NCBI GenBank assembly: GCA_942159475.1
Contig: OW804096.1
Span: forward strand, 125,850,941-125,914,940
Source: Sthenelais limicola
Lineage: Eukaryota; Annelida; Polychaeta; Phyllodocida; Sigalionidae
Direction: 5' to 3'
Length of the DNA stretch: 64,000 nucleotides
Shown: positions 1-13,119 of the stretch, one piece after another
How positions within the stretch are numbered: position 1 is the stretch's first letter
Layout: the number at the start of each line of letters is the position of its first letter
Notes under the pieces: generated by a model
What the model saw: the letters and a program-made list of their open reading frames with translations, nothing else
Database searches by the model: none
Told to the model about the DNA's origin: nothing
Translations under genes and position numbers: made by a program

Positions 1-192
1 GCGCTACTATTGATGATGTAATTCACAAAAATTCCTCCATATTATAAGAATACAGTGTGATAGCAGTACTGTAATAAGTGGTATTAACTTGAGTCATGTG
101 TTTATGTATAGTTTCGTGTTCTTATAAACCTTGATACCGTTGAAATGGAACTCTTCTAGACCTATACATTCGGGAGAAGAGATCTTGATTTA

Positions 193-275
193 TTGACATT
201 TATTTATTCATTTATTTATGTATTTATGTATTTATTTATGTATTTATGTATTTATTTATTTATTTATTCATGTAT

Positions 276-324
<49 letters not shown>

Positions 325-343
325 GATCTACCTATATATGTAT

Positions 344-390
<47 letters not shown>

Positions 391-487
391 TTCATTTATT
401 TATTTATTCATTTATGTATTCATTTATGTATTCATTTATTTATCGATTTATCTATTAATCGATTTATCTATTTATCTATTTATTACA
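193..487. repeat. TTTA/TATC compound microsatellite
   Basis: A tetranucleotide microsatellite. The block 277-324 is twelve uninterrupted TATC units. It is flanked by degenerate TTTA/TTTG/TTCA repeats (about 193-276 and 341-480). All frames across it are open and read as repeated Ile-Tyr-Leu-Phe, which follows from the repeat and is not evidence for a protein. Confidence 0.95.
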
Positions 488-500
488 TGCATTGCATTTA

Positions 501-2799
501 AAACCAAGCTAATCATAAATCATCGAACACATTAAAGATGCATTTTCAACACTGTCACTCTAAAGATATCAGGAGAAGTTATCAGGAGAATCCAATCAAA
601 TGACGAATCACTTATCAACATTCGACATTATCGATTTTTGCTGCGTTCGACCCAGCCAGTGGCGTATTAATGCAGGGAGTTGGAGGAACGTTGTCCTTGT
701 ATACCCACCCGTAAGGTGTATACCCATACGCAAAGGAAAATACATGTCGAAAATTAAAGGGAAATACATGTAGTATACTGCTTTGCCGAGTTGTCAACTC
801 ATGGAGAGCGTTCTGCAGTCTTTCCTAGCAAACTCCGCTATGTATCTCGTTCCCTCCTAGCTCTTTCTTGCCACTTTCTGTGGAGTTTATTTTCTTTCTA
901 CCCGTTTAGAATATTAGGAATATATTATAATTTTAAACAGAGAAAGATACTATGGGAAAACTAGACCGCTGATCAAGGTAACGTAAACAACGATCGAGTA
1001 GCCCTGGACGTTTGGGAGCTTTTAAAAATGTCACATGCTACCTTGTTGGCATGATATGACGCACTCCTCATTTCCGATATATGACGAATGTTGCAGAGGG
1101 GCAATCCCAGTGAAATCCTTGATCCAGGGAACCTTGACTCGTTTATAAATGATTTGGTGCATCAACTAAAAAGAATTTTCGCAACGTGTTTAGCTATTGC
1201 CAGGCTATTACTGATTTGATAATGCTAATAAAAAAAACGAATGGACACACGTGCGGGTAAGTTATATAGTTGATGTTTGTGCAAATAATAGCTAGGGGCA
1301 CTTTATCTAATTGACAAAATGTTATCAATCTAACAAATAATTCTCAATTTCATCATGCATGCAATTCCTATTCCACTCCGAATTTATTGTTAAATATATA
1401 TATGCATTTTTTTTAAGATACAATAAATAATCCAACCTCGCCTCAGGGTTGGTTCAATAATGCTCTTCCCATTAAACCCGAGCACATTTATGTACATAAG
1501 TAATATATGAACCGGATATATGCAAGTTTTATACCGTAACACGATTCATTTTTTGCAAAATTGCAAAATGTTTACGTAAACTTTGCCAGTCAGTGGCAGT
1601 GACAAAAAAACCAGCATGTTATTCATTCTGATGGTTGATAAAATTCCTAGTTACATATTAATCAATTACCCAATATCCTCATACAATCCATTAGTTCTTA
1701 ATTATCAGTCACGCATGTATAGTTTACGATATCAACTAAGCATGCAGTATGTGGGCGTGTGACTGAGTCTTTAAGTTCCCAGGCGGACCATTCAATTCCG
1801 AAAAAGGAATTTGACCGTTTTTGTTTAGCGACAGTTTGTGTTGTTTTATTCAGAGGCAACGTTCAGAAGAACACTAATAAAACCCCGTTTTTACAGCCTC
1901 AATGACCATTCGCAAATTGTCAGAAGCAGTTAAAGGCAAACGAAACCAAAACCTGTGGTAGAGGTGCTTTTTCACATCCTCTTGTCACAAACGGCGTCCC
2001 AAGCACGAAATTAAGTCATGAACACCGCGAATAATAAATCATTGTTTTGACAGAGGAGCAGTTCGGATGAATCACAGGATTTGATTCTTTCGTGATATTG
2101 AGTTTTAACGATTGGTTTCACAATGAAAAAACTTTGGTTTTTGATGTGCAAAGTGCACTCAAATAAGCGTTCTATCGACATTTGGAAGTTCGTTTCCATT
2201 GAGAAAAAATAAAATACAACTAAAATGAACAATAAGGCCTTGAACATTTTTCATTAGTTCTTCTCCACGTACACACCTCGGACAACTTACAATAAATTCT
2301 TTTTGACATTTGGAAATTGTCATTATGATTTGAAAGCAATCCTGTTCCATGATTATAAGTGTATTCTCTTTTATTCTCATTACATAAATTACTGGTCTCT
2401 ATATGACTCTCACTAATAGTTATTGCATATAATGTCGTGTCATTACGCATATTCAAAGAACGGTGAATTGTATGCTGTATTACTTTCTCCAGTGGTTACT
2501 TCTGTTCCTGGCCCATCAATCGAGTAATTGACCAACCATAAAAATAGGTTTATGAAACACATTGGTTCTAGACAGTCATGTGTGGACCCTCCAAACAACA
2601 CAGCAGTATATACCTTCATGGTAAGGTCGAGCTTAAAGAGGGGGCAAGAGGAGCCTGTTGGAATATTATTATGGAAATAATTATGTTGAATTGTTATATA
2701 ATATTACGCAATTATGACGTTATAGTGATTAACCACATTATAATTAATTACCTAAATTAACCATTAATTATCTCGGAATAATTTACATTCGTTGACCAG

Positions 2800-2800
<1 letters not shown>
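501..2800. other. No recognisable gene
   Basis: AT-rich unique-looking DNA. Only short open frames (under 80 codons) are present, with no recognisable domain or splice-bounded exon. I see no repeat family shared with the rest of the window. Confidence 0.6.

Positions 2801-2802
<2 letters not shown>

Positions 2803-2842
<40 letters not shown>
2803..2842. repeat. (TA)20 microsatellite
   Basis: Twenty perfect TA dinucleotides. Runs like this are common in animal genomes and can extrude as cruciforms. No gene is adjacent. Confidence 0.97.
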
Positions 2843-2847
<5 letters not shown>

Positions 2848-5800
2848 CTTAATTAGATCCTAGTGCATCTAAATATTTTAGGCCACATAAAATCATGATA
2901 TTGATTTTTTTAAAGGGAGTTGCTGCTGTTGTGTATATTATACAAATTCTCAACATCCACATGTAACATCAAGGTATTATTTGCATCCTTGCTATCCCAG
3001 CTGGGCGCAACAAATCATCATTATTTTCCCCAATGCTCTTATATAAATATGTTTTCCATCCTAATAACCCAGGGTCCATTACTGAGTTTTTGCTGCAACC
3101 TAATTTCCCTAATTTAAGAGGACACGCCACCACCGAATCTTAGACTTCCTTCGCATTGCAGCAATAATTCACCAGTATTTCCTTCCCAACGGAAGCACCT
3201 GGAGGTCAGACTGCAACTGGAAGTCTGCTTTTCTCCAACTTTCCCCTTGCCAGAACATTTACATTTGCGCTTGATATGTGGGTGCCCTAGCCCCTTTGAA
3301 CCCCCTCTCTACATGTCATTCTTTCAACACCCTTGTGGTATTCGCCCATAGAGGCGAGGAACACAAATCAGGCAAACACGATGCGGAGCTGTTATGAGTC
3401 CGTCCCAGTAAGATATTTACGGGGCAGATTCATTCACTGTGGAGCCGTAAATGACGGGGATTGCGCCAATAAAATATACAACTACATGGACTATATAGAT
3501 CCCTGTCGCATGATGGTTCTAATCTATTGACAAATATTACATATCTAAATTAGCCATACTGAGTTCGGAGCCAGTGCTCTATTATAATGAATACCACCAA
3601 GCTAGTGTATTCCGCGGTATTAGTCCCAAACTATAGTATGAAACTATAACATCAAAACTTAGGATTACTTCTATAAAACTATGAAACAAATGTAGAAAAT
3701 GGATATATAATTAAGGTACCACTATGTTAATGTTATACTTTATGCTTTGGCCTCCCATGTAGAACTGCAAAGCAGAGAGTTAAGCTCATGTTCCATATAC
3801 TGTATGTCTTGAAACTAAAGGAAGTATTATAGAAAGATAGAGTTCTAAACTCGAGCTTTATGACGAAATTATTGTATATTTAATATAATCTAATAGCTAC
3901 CGTTTTGACCAAGTGTAATACTATGTCATACAATCAAGAATAGTGTGTTTCATAATGAATATAGATATATAATATGTGCGGACTCATTCAAAGAAAACGA
4001 AATATTTATTTTACCAACCAAATTAGCCTGTGTAAAACTATAGGTCTGGCCTTATGTGACGGTAGGTAGGAACATGCAACGCCAGCCGTCATTCCCAACT
4101 CAAAGTGCCCAAGGGTAAAGATACAATACGAGCAAGTAAATGCGTTACTATTTGGTCGAATATAGATATGTCCCCTACAATAATCAAAGAAAAGCCAGAG
4201 AGTTGGCATTACCAATTTTCATAGAACATTGAACCATGTGCACCTCATACATTATTATATGTCAAAGACAGAACTATATTTCAAATGTTTATATGCGACA
4301 GTGCGCTTTCAGGTTGAGCATACTTTCGTGCATGCAGACCACGCGCTGGGATTTTAAGGTTCCATTACTCGACTCAATGGCTACCCTGATTAGCAACCCA
4401 GAATGCACTGCACTAATCGGGAACATCACATCCGGTTCACGATAGCATGGACTTGACCCATTACATTCAAGCTATTCACGAGTGTCGGAACCTCAATCAA
4501 TCTAGTGCATGAAAGAACCGTTGAACTAAAGCTCATAGAAAATTTATTCCATGTGCATTAGATTCGAGTGAGTGGTTTAGTCGTTTTTCGTAAATACAAA
4601 CTCTGCTAGGAACGGTCATCCCTTGTTTACCACTTCCACTTAATTACGTTAAGCACAAATATGTTGTATTACATAATTGGTTCATTGTTTTGTCTGTTGT
4701 GGCATCTAGCAATTGTTTGTCGCGTGTTTATCAATTTATCAGAGAGGCAGAAGAACATGGGAAAGAGACAAATTATCATATCCAGTGTCTAGATGACAGG
4801 AGAAGCAAATGCATGTCTGTTAGTATCATGAGTCTCTTGCTTCACCATTAAATCCGCCATTTCCTATTGTTGTTATTACCATGACAGTATAACCATTTCA
4901 AAGGCACGCATTGCTCCACCAGGGAAGCCGAAAATTGCACTAAAAGCAAGATGGATCTAGACGCTAACCAAATCAAAGGTAAATGAAATTATAGAGGGAG
5001 GCGTATAACAAAAACTCACGTCATTTATTCCATTTCGACTCATTCATCTTTCTCATCATACGTGACTGTAAGAAATTCTTTGCCTGCATGTAACAAAAGG
5101 GCTTCCTATAGTTCAAGATCAAATGAGACATATAGGACTTAGCCTAAAGCCCGTTCATTCCTTTCGCCGTCAGTTCTGTTCTATTTTAATGTCTTCTTCC
5201 GCTTAAGTTTTGTTTCATTAAGTTGCACTTATATATATTTCCTTCATTGTCATAGTCTATGCTATAGACGTTTGCTGTTTTCAATATTAGACATAAGGGC
5301 TAAAACAAACTTAAATGCAAATCATTTATTTTCTCTGTTTGTGCCTAGTAGGTAATATTATATGAGCAAATTTGTTTGGGGGACTTTGCTCGAATGCTAA
5401 ATTAAAGGGCATAGCTTTCCAAAATTAATGACACCAATTTGCTGAAGCCCTGCTTCTTACAGAGAACGCCACATTTCATTATACTTCCTCGATAGTAACT
5501 ACTTTTGGGCTTCATGTAATCCTCTGTATTTGTAACATAACAAGATATCACAACAACTGAAGTCTATGACTGCATAAAAATGCCTCAGTCTCAAATTGAT
5601 AACATATATCACAATAACTGATGTTTTGTGAGCTTATGTCCTTACTATTAGCAACTAATTAATACAGCAACCAATACAGGGGAGGAACTCACAGTGCCCA
5701 AGACACAATATCTGAAATTAGTTAAATGGTGGGTGCTGGTATATATATAATTATAGGACAAGAGGGGTTCTTTTTGCGAATTCCCCGGGACCATTCTTCC

Positions 5801-6858
5801 CGATGCCATGGTCCACTCACACTCACACTCCTTGACGACGTTAACACTCACGAATACAAAATAACTTATGGCAATCATGCTTTTTTCCCCTGTCAATTAC
5901 TATGGGAATGGTAGTAAGTGATCCAGGTTCAAAAGGTTGTCAAACAACACCCAAAAAATATATTCTCCTATATATATAACTGCTGTTACATGACTGTAGA
6001 AGTAGTTCCGATAAGTTCAAACTATACATGTAGGCATACTCCTATGAAAACAAGGAAACACCCTGTCCCACACAACATGTGTACATGCAATATATAATAT
6101 TCACAAACAACATACATTTATTAAGTATTATAATTCATATATTGTCTATATTATATGGGATATTCCTTTACTAACGAGACATTGGTTTCCAAGGATGTAG
6201 GGCAATTGTCACCAATCCTTCCCTGTTGAAACCTTCCACCTGTATCATGTCCATTATTTGATAGCGAAGGATATAGTCAGCTATTGTCTGGCCCATGTTG
6301 ACCTTCGGGTACCCAGCATTTGTAACATGATAGAACGAACAACTGCGAGTTTCTCACAAAACAGGAAGCTCGGGGAACACAGACAATTCATCAGGCTTCA
6401 GGCCTTTCCTTACCTTTGTGACCCTTGGTACAATGTAGCTTGCATGGTTAGATCATCGTTGTTAATATACAACTATAATACATGAACCTTCCCATAGGAA
6501 ATCCCTGGAGTGTTTAGAAAACGGTACATTGATTTAATATGGTCGTTACTTATGTTCTTGGTAATTGTAATCATATTTGTGTGAAATACTGCTACAGATC
6601 AACGGAGGTATACGCCATGAACCTGCTGCCAATTCGTCTTCAACATATATCGATGGATATTCCCGTTGTTAATTGGTTTGGTGTGCCTTTGGTTCACAGG
6701 GATGTATACATTGTACTCAGAGGTATTTATGCTCAAGAAAGAAAAGTGACAATACAAAAGTATCATACTATAGCTTTTCCAGCAATCCATCAATTTGTAA
6801 TAATTAACCAGCCTTCAGAAGACTTTCTTACATGCTCAAGGGGCGGGACAGACTATAG
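2843..6858. other. No recognisable gene
   Basis: About 4 kb of AT-rich sequence. Open frames are short and unlike known proteins. A small polyadenylation-like or TATA-like word can be found anywhere in such DNA, so none is annotated. Confidence 0.55.
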
Positions 6859-7032
6859 ACTATACTTTCAGGGAAGCCTCCTGCTCTTCTCACTCGGGAT
6901 GACTGCCTGTCTCTTCAGACTGATAAGAATAGGAAGGCTAACATTCAACAGGGAATGTTGCCCTGAAGGTTTCTCCTGCTCGCCTGCCTGGTTTGGCAAT
7001 CATTTAGTTTAAAAGCTATTCGCTAAAGTTTT
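6859..7032. repeat. 174-bp dispersed repeat, copy 1
   Basis: Nearly identical to 8253-8426 in the same orientation (four substitutions seen by eye over 174 bp). The unit holds a small internal inverted repeat, AACATTC/GAATGTT with a 6-nt loop, and CTTCAGGG near one end matched by CCCTGAAG near the other, so it could be part of a foldback or MITE. No target duplication is obvious. A 157-codon open frame starting at 6539 runs into this repeat and is probably not a gene. Confidence 0.85.
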
Positions 7033-8252
7033 TTCAGACTGTATCTGAAAAGTAAGACAAAATAGATAAGAGAAACTTTCTTGTATGATTCAAGGTAAAA
7101 CAACAAATAACCTTATATATAATACTTTACATCAAGTCTTTAAAGTCTTCGAGGCCTAATTTAATCATATTAAAAGGTGTAATTGATGTAATATTAGCTT
7201 AAGTGAGTGGTCATTATGGAGTCAACTAGCAACTGGATACAAGCACCATGCTTGTTCCAGATAACGTTATTCGCTGCATTGACAGAGCCTACTGCAGTGG
7301 GTCGGGTGTGGGAATGGCAAATCTTCTTAGACTAATGATGCCGTTCGTGCATAAGACGAATTAAATTTGAAGATATAACTTCTCGGGTAAATGATATAGA
7401 TCTAAAATTGTTATTATACATTGTTTGCTAGTCGGAAATCTATTCCGCAAGCTTGTATCTCGTGATTTACTATGAAAATACTGTCGATTGATCTAGATGT
7501 ATTTAGATAATTAAATTAGTTGATAGATCTTTTATATTTGGAAAATAAGAAGTATCACTCGTGTGAATCTTTAACCAAATAAAGACTTTAACAAAAAGCA
7601 TAGAAGAGCTCGCATTAAATCCTACAGAAACTCCAAGTTCTTTAGCTCAATATAATATCTCCTGGTACGTAGGACAACTATGTGGTTTCTATCAGCTTCA
7701 TCGATAATATGGGCGACTATGTAAACATAATACTTATATCATATTCCAAAGAAATTGGCCTTGGTAATTTTAGATGATTAAAAATAAGTAAAATTATTGA
7801 TAGCTATTTGTGGTATTCGTTTTCAAGTGTTGAACCACATATATCAATATATAAAAGTCATTTGATATTGTATTCTATATTACTCTCTAGACCCCAAGTT
7901 TTGAATTAATGAATATTAATGTGACAGAAGGGGAATTAATCATCAATGTTCACGCACAAATCATAATTAGGTTCTTTGCATTAGTGCTTTCCAATTAACG
8001 AGAAATATATGAGATCATTTTAACAGAAAGTGTTCCACACTGCGATACTTAAATACTGTTTGTCTCAGCAACAGAAATATCACCCGGGTGTGAAAATATC
8101 AAGTTCATTTTGTTTACTTATTTAATATTGAGTTGATTTTGTCTCCCTTCGTATGCTGACTTTAAACAGCTCATAAAACCCCAGCATCAGATACATGTGT
8201 GTACACACTAATACAAGCCTCTCCTGTGGGGTGTTTGACTGTCTGGAACCTT

Positions 8253-8426
8253 ACTATACTTTCAGGGAAGCCTCCCACTCTTCTCACTCGGGATGACTGC
8301 CTGTCTCTTCAGACTGATAAGAAGAGGAAGGCTAACATTCAACAGGGAATGTTGCCCTGAAGGTTTCTCCTGCTCGCCTGCCTGGCTTGGCAATCATTTA
8401 GTTTAAAAGCTATTCGCTAAAGTTTT
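8253..8426. repeat. 174-bp dispersed repeat, copy 2
   Basis: Second copy of the repeat at 6859-7032, about 1.4 kb downstream in direct orientation and about 98% identical by eye. Similarity begins sharply at ACTATACTTTC and ends at AAAGTTTT, so this is a bounded unit and not a broad segmental duplication. Confidence 0.85.
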
Positions 8427-8429
8427 GCC

Positions 8430-9750
8430 ACAGTGAGATTAAGTTCGCCAGCTAGGTCCTGCCTCTGATATCTTATTTAAAATATGTTGAAAGGGAAACA
8501 TGTCCATATGTAATGCGAGCGTTTAGCGTGTGACCATGGAAAATGGCGATGCTTGTCATATAGTCAATGAAACTTTGATCGGCGCACGTGAACTAGCAAT
8601 CCACATTTCCTCGATACCAGTTGCTGATTTTTAGTGAAAGTATGGTGGCCACCGATGCCATTTGCTGATATGAGTTTGGTCAAAGCTGTATGCTTTATTA
8701 GAACTATCGGAGGTACGTTATTTGTTTGCCATACAAGCCATCGCGTGACTGGTCTTGAATAAGTAAACGGTGACACTGTATCACCGTGTAATGATGTCTT
8801 CTTTAAAGTGGCACCCACACATCAGCGATTTCACCAGCGTTTTGGGCGATTTTGTGGTTTGTTATCAACACGTCGCTAATGTGTGGAAAGTTCACCAAAA
8901 TTCACAATTTACCATTTAGTAGCGTTTTGACGCTAGTACCAAATAGCTAAGCTGTCGATGCTGCTTTAGTAATTATTCAGGAGCTTGTTTACTAGGGAAA
9001 GATAACATTACGTTTGTGACCATGTATAGATGATGTCAACACAATGGAGGGATTTCTATAACACTGTATGTTACGCAAATAAATACGTTATTAGGCATCA
9101 TAATCATTGATGATGGAGTTTGAGATACAAGAGATTTTTACGACATATGACAGGCATACATGACATCACTTGCATAACAATCGTCGCAGCAATTTCGGAA
9201 CTTATATTAATCAACACATCGCATCTTCTTGTATCTTCTCCTATCTGAAGTTTTGATCTGAATTGTACATAGACGTTTGTTATAGCTGCGCATCTTGTGT
9301 ACATGTGTGTACACGTATGTGAAGGTGAGACATCACAGCATATATTGGGTCGGGAGCATGACAACAGTGACTAGGGCCACGCCCCCTGGTAACGCCCACG
9401 TCATAGCCCTTCCAATCCACCATAACAAATCTCACTCCAAGCTTGTCACCCAACCGCTTCACACGCTCAATTTTTTTCTTATTCTGATATGTATAATGTT
9501 TATGGTATAATAAACCTCCATGTTCAGGTGTCTCATGGTGGTTCAGGCCAACCTCAGTGTTGTGACTTCATTCCAAATTATATTCATCGATCAGCGGACA
9601 TCCCATATATATGTATATATTATATATGATATACATAATGCTATACAGCCATTACCAGCATTGGTCCCTCCCTCCATGTCCCATGTATTCTGAGGGGCCT
9701 ATCAGAGATAGAGACCCACCCCCTCCAGGAGTTAGCATGTGAGCTTCTCC
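8430..9750. other. No recognisable gene
   Basis: Mostly unique AT-rich DNA. It contains a short hairpin near 8930 (TAGCGT/ACGCTA) and an AT-alternating stretch near 9605-9645. No supported coding region. Confidence 0.55.
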
Positions 9751-9849
9751 TATGAGGGGTTCCAAATGTGGAAATACCATAATTCTAAATGAAAATAAAA
9801 GCTGTATAAATCCTCACTCCTGGGGACGTGGGGTGGTGTTTATTAGAAT

Positions 9850-10186
9850 AGAGGTGCTGGAGAAATTAGAGGAGGAGGTACAGGAGGAAGGTACAGGAGG
9901 ACGTACTGGAGGGGGTACAGGGGTAGGTAAAGGAGAAAACACAGGGAAGGGGGTACAGGAGACACTGGAGGAGGCACTGGAGGGTTTACAGGATCATGTA
10001 CCAGAAGAGGCACAAGAGGAGGTACCAAAGGAGATATCGCAGGAGGTATTGGAGGAAGTATCAAAGAAGGTATCGGAGGAGGTAGGAGAGTAGGAGATAC
10101 TGGAGGTGGTTCACTGGAGGAGGAGGTACTGGAGGAGGTACAGGAGGTACTGGAGGAGGTACTGGAAGAGCGCCGGAGGGAGTACC
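9850..10186. repeat. Purine-rich minisatellite arm
   Basis: A degenerate tandem array of roughly 12-15-bp units related to GGAGGAGGTACT on the plus strand. The plus strand is almost purely purine apart from the periodic TAC. At about 10187 the strand bias inverts and the complement (AGTACCCCCTCC) takes over, making this the left arm of an imperfect giant inverted repeat. Open frames here read as Gly/Glu or Trp/Arg repeats in several phases and are treated as by-products. Confidence 0.9.
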
Positions 10187-10650
10187 CCTCAATACCTCAT
10201 TCAGTACCACCTCTGGTACCTCCTCCATTACCTCTCCAGTGCCCCTTCCAGTGCCTCCTCCAATACCACCTCCATTACCTCCTGCAGTACACTCTCCACT
10301 GTCCCCTCCAGTGCCTCCTCCAGTACCCACCCCGTGCCTTCTCCAGTGCCTCCTCCAGTACCCCCTCCAGTGCCTCCTCCAGTACCCCCTCCAGTACCCG
10401 CTCCAGTGCCTCCTCCAGTACCCCCTCCAGTACCCGCTCCAGTGCCTCCTCCAGTACCCTCTTCGGTACCCCACCAGTATCTCCACAAGTGCCTCCCCCT
10501 GTACCTCCTCCATTATTCTGTACCCTTTCCAATGCTTTCCCCAGTATATCTGCTCCAGTTTCTCCCCCAGTACCCCCTTTAGTATCACGTCAAGTACCCC
10601 CTCCAGTGTGTCTTCCAGTATCTCCTTCAGTACCTCCCCCAGAATTATTG
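10187..10650. repeat. Pyrimidine-rich minisatellite arm
   Basis: Tandem 12-bp units (CCTCCAGTACCC and CCTCCAGTGCCT variants). Near 10345-10460 a 36-bp higher-order unit of three variants repeats almost perfectly. The translated Val-Pro-Pro-Pro frames, and their complements on the other strand, follow from the 12-bp unit length and are open in several phases. I do not annotate a protein. Confidence 0.9.
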
Positions 10651-10659
10651 GACTACTTC

Positions 10660-12870
10660 AGGGTCAGTAAAGTTATTAGAAAACACGCCCACCCCCATGC
10701 ACCACCTACATATACATATATTATATATGTCATCATGTACTAATATAATATATGTTGATTAATGTAGTTTGGACACCCTGGAAGAACTTTGACTATCATA
10801 GAATAAAGCACCCATTATCAGATTAAATTCCTGTCAAATTGCATCATGTTGAACTTGAAATAAACAATATACATATATGTACATCATACATACATCAATA
10901 CAATACAAACATACCTACACACCTACACACATGCATACATGTATATATATGTACAAGTATACTTGGACTACGAAGACTTACCAGAGTCTCGCAAGCCTTA
11001 TACAACGGGCCCATTGTCTTTTCCATTCCTACTCGATATCCTAAATCAGACAAGAAATGCAATTGTGAATCTACTTGCTTGGGTATCACTGCTTTACGAG
11101 CAGGCAAAAGCCATAAAGAATTTACTTTTTCACAGCCACCTAGATGACGTTCTATTACTTCGAAACTTTATTAATGCCCAACTCATCGGATGGAGCATGT
11201 ATAAAACATGTATTTCTGAATTAAGCAAGGCTGAATCGGTTGTCCGTTTCAGATCAGGCAGGACGAAGCTCTTGCCAATAATGTAAATGTGCTTGTTTAT
11301 TTCTTCTCATTCAGTTCGATTAAAATGATCCTCTCTATCCTTGTATGAAGGAGAAAATTGGCTGGGGTTGATACAATCATCTCATGAGGAGTTATCTAGT
11401 TAACCTTGTCCTAAGCAGTACATCTTGTCCTTTCTCCTAAATCCTTTTTTCCTTTAGTTTGTGGTTTAATTGATTCGCGTTTTACGAAGAAAACATTAGA
11501 CTCTATCTGTACAGTGATACATATCTACTGTTCTTCTTAAATCACCATACATTGTATCCTAAAAGGAAATTATTGCAGAAGAAATTACATGCCTGCAGTC
11601 TCGTTCCATTGGAGGTATATATGAGAGACGGCTAACGTTAAAGTTACCTATGCACACAGTGCTTATGAAAGTAAATTGGATATATTGTTCTAAGGCCATG
11701 GAACAGACTCCCACCAAAACAATTAGAAGTTACCGCTACTCGACTTTTAAATGCTTAAAGTTTAGCTTAATTGTGCAAATTACTTTCCATATTCCATATA
11801 AGATATACTGCTTTATAGACGCGTATACATGTAAATGCATACATGCATTCTCCTAATTAATTAATAGAAGTGTTGTTTCTGTCCCTCATGTATAACAATC
11901 TGACTGAAGTACATCAACCAATACTGAAAGCTATGTGGATTATAAAAGCACATAGATGTACATCTACATAGTACATCTCTTGTTATCATGTTATAGGAGC
12001 GCTATTTAAGATTATAATCAATTAATGAAAAGATTTTGTTTACATCGCCTGAAAAGTTATGCGATGCCAGCGATAGGTAAAATATCTAACAGCGATTGAA
12101 ACTTAATCTTGAGTACCATGAATGGAATAATCTTCTCTCCTAACTCTGAACATCCATTAGCTATTTTACCGCTGCAATTAAAGCTCTTTCTGCTAAAGTG
12201 GATCCACAATAACAAAGGAGCTTAAGCTTCTTTACCTCCTCATATTTTCTCCACGATTGTGGCGGACTTGCTGAGATCGGTGTTCGTGCTGGAAACTGTG
12301 AGAGTTGTCGGATTTAATGTTGTCTTCTTATGAATACTATTTATCTCTGTCGCAGACCCCAGTGGCGGCTTGATGAATTGCCTGTAATGAAGTAAGCAAC
12401 ATTATCATTTCTTATCGATGAATATGTCCGATTTCCTATAGGGAGTGATAGAAAGCCATGTTAATGACGCATTTTGTCAAAAAAGGAAAATATATTACTG
12501 TCTCCCCTAAGTGAAATAATGCCATATATGATATATGGATTTCTAAATGGATCCTTGGGAATGGTTATCGTTTTTCAAATAAGTCATATTCGAATACAAC
12601 TTAGGGCAGAAATTCAGACTTTCTACAGAGGCAAAATGATACATGGGATTTGTAATTCTCCCGTGTATCCAGTATCGTTCACTCTATGTATTTAGAAAAT
12701 CTCCATCCTTTAATTCAGATAAACCGCAGATATATAGACAGACATTTAAACTTGTAAATTGTATATAAAGACAGCTACACCGATACAATTTTTGCATGGA
12801 CAAATGCATAATCATGTAGACACAGTCATAAATACACGCATATACACATAATATTATATTCATACACGCA
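10660..12870. other. No confident gene
   Basis: AT-rich sequence. A 115-codon open frame (plus, 10939-11286) has no recognisable motif and starts within a TACA-rich low-complexity stretch. I see no splice-bounded support for it. Confidence 0.5.
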
Positions 12871-12871
12871 C

Positions 12872-13119
12872 AGATCTGAAATAGAACTCCAGTGATCAAG
12901 ATCTCGCACGAACTCAAAGACGATCTGTTTACGTTGAGGTGGGGTCATTTGTTTGGCATGCCTCATGAATCGTGCAATAACAACATCCAGGAGAGTCCTA
13001 CCCTGAGTAGCAAGTACAGAATGAAGTGAGGAATTATTATTGTCATTTTTAAGGCAGCATGGGATCAACCTGTCTACGAAGCACAAGTTTAAAAGGAGTG
13101 GAAGGCGGTTCTCGCTATT
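12872..13119 (-). CDS. Possible internal exon, unknown protein
   Basis: On the minus strand, a pyrimidine-rich tract (TTTCTCACCCCTCAACAG) ends in AG at 13120-13121. It is followed by 82 open codons and then a plausible donor GTGCGT at 12871-12866. The 248-bp block would be in phase 0 at its start and leave two bases at its end. The encoded segment mixes hydrophobic and charged residues and includes TPPQRKQIVFEFVRDLDHW, which reads more like real protein than neighbouring chance frames. I do not recognise the family. No adjoining exon is certain, although minus-strand frames at 13130-13530 also carry CAG/GT-like borders. It could still be chance. Confidence 0.25.

Noticed and set aside
193..535. 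Open frames of 70-105 codons over the first microsatellite
   Set aside because: They are open in all three phases because TTTA/TATC repeats lack stops; the translations are Ile/Tyr/Leu/Phe repeats.
6539..7012. 157-codon frame as a gene
   Set aside because: It runs into a dispersed repeat that occurs again at 8253, and it shows no recognisable domain.
10061..10743. Val-Pro-Pro-Pro and Gly-Gly-Thr repeat proteins on both strands
   Set aside because: The 12-bp unit keeps several frames open on both strands. The strand switch and lack of splice signals favour a minisatellite over an elastin-like gene.
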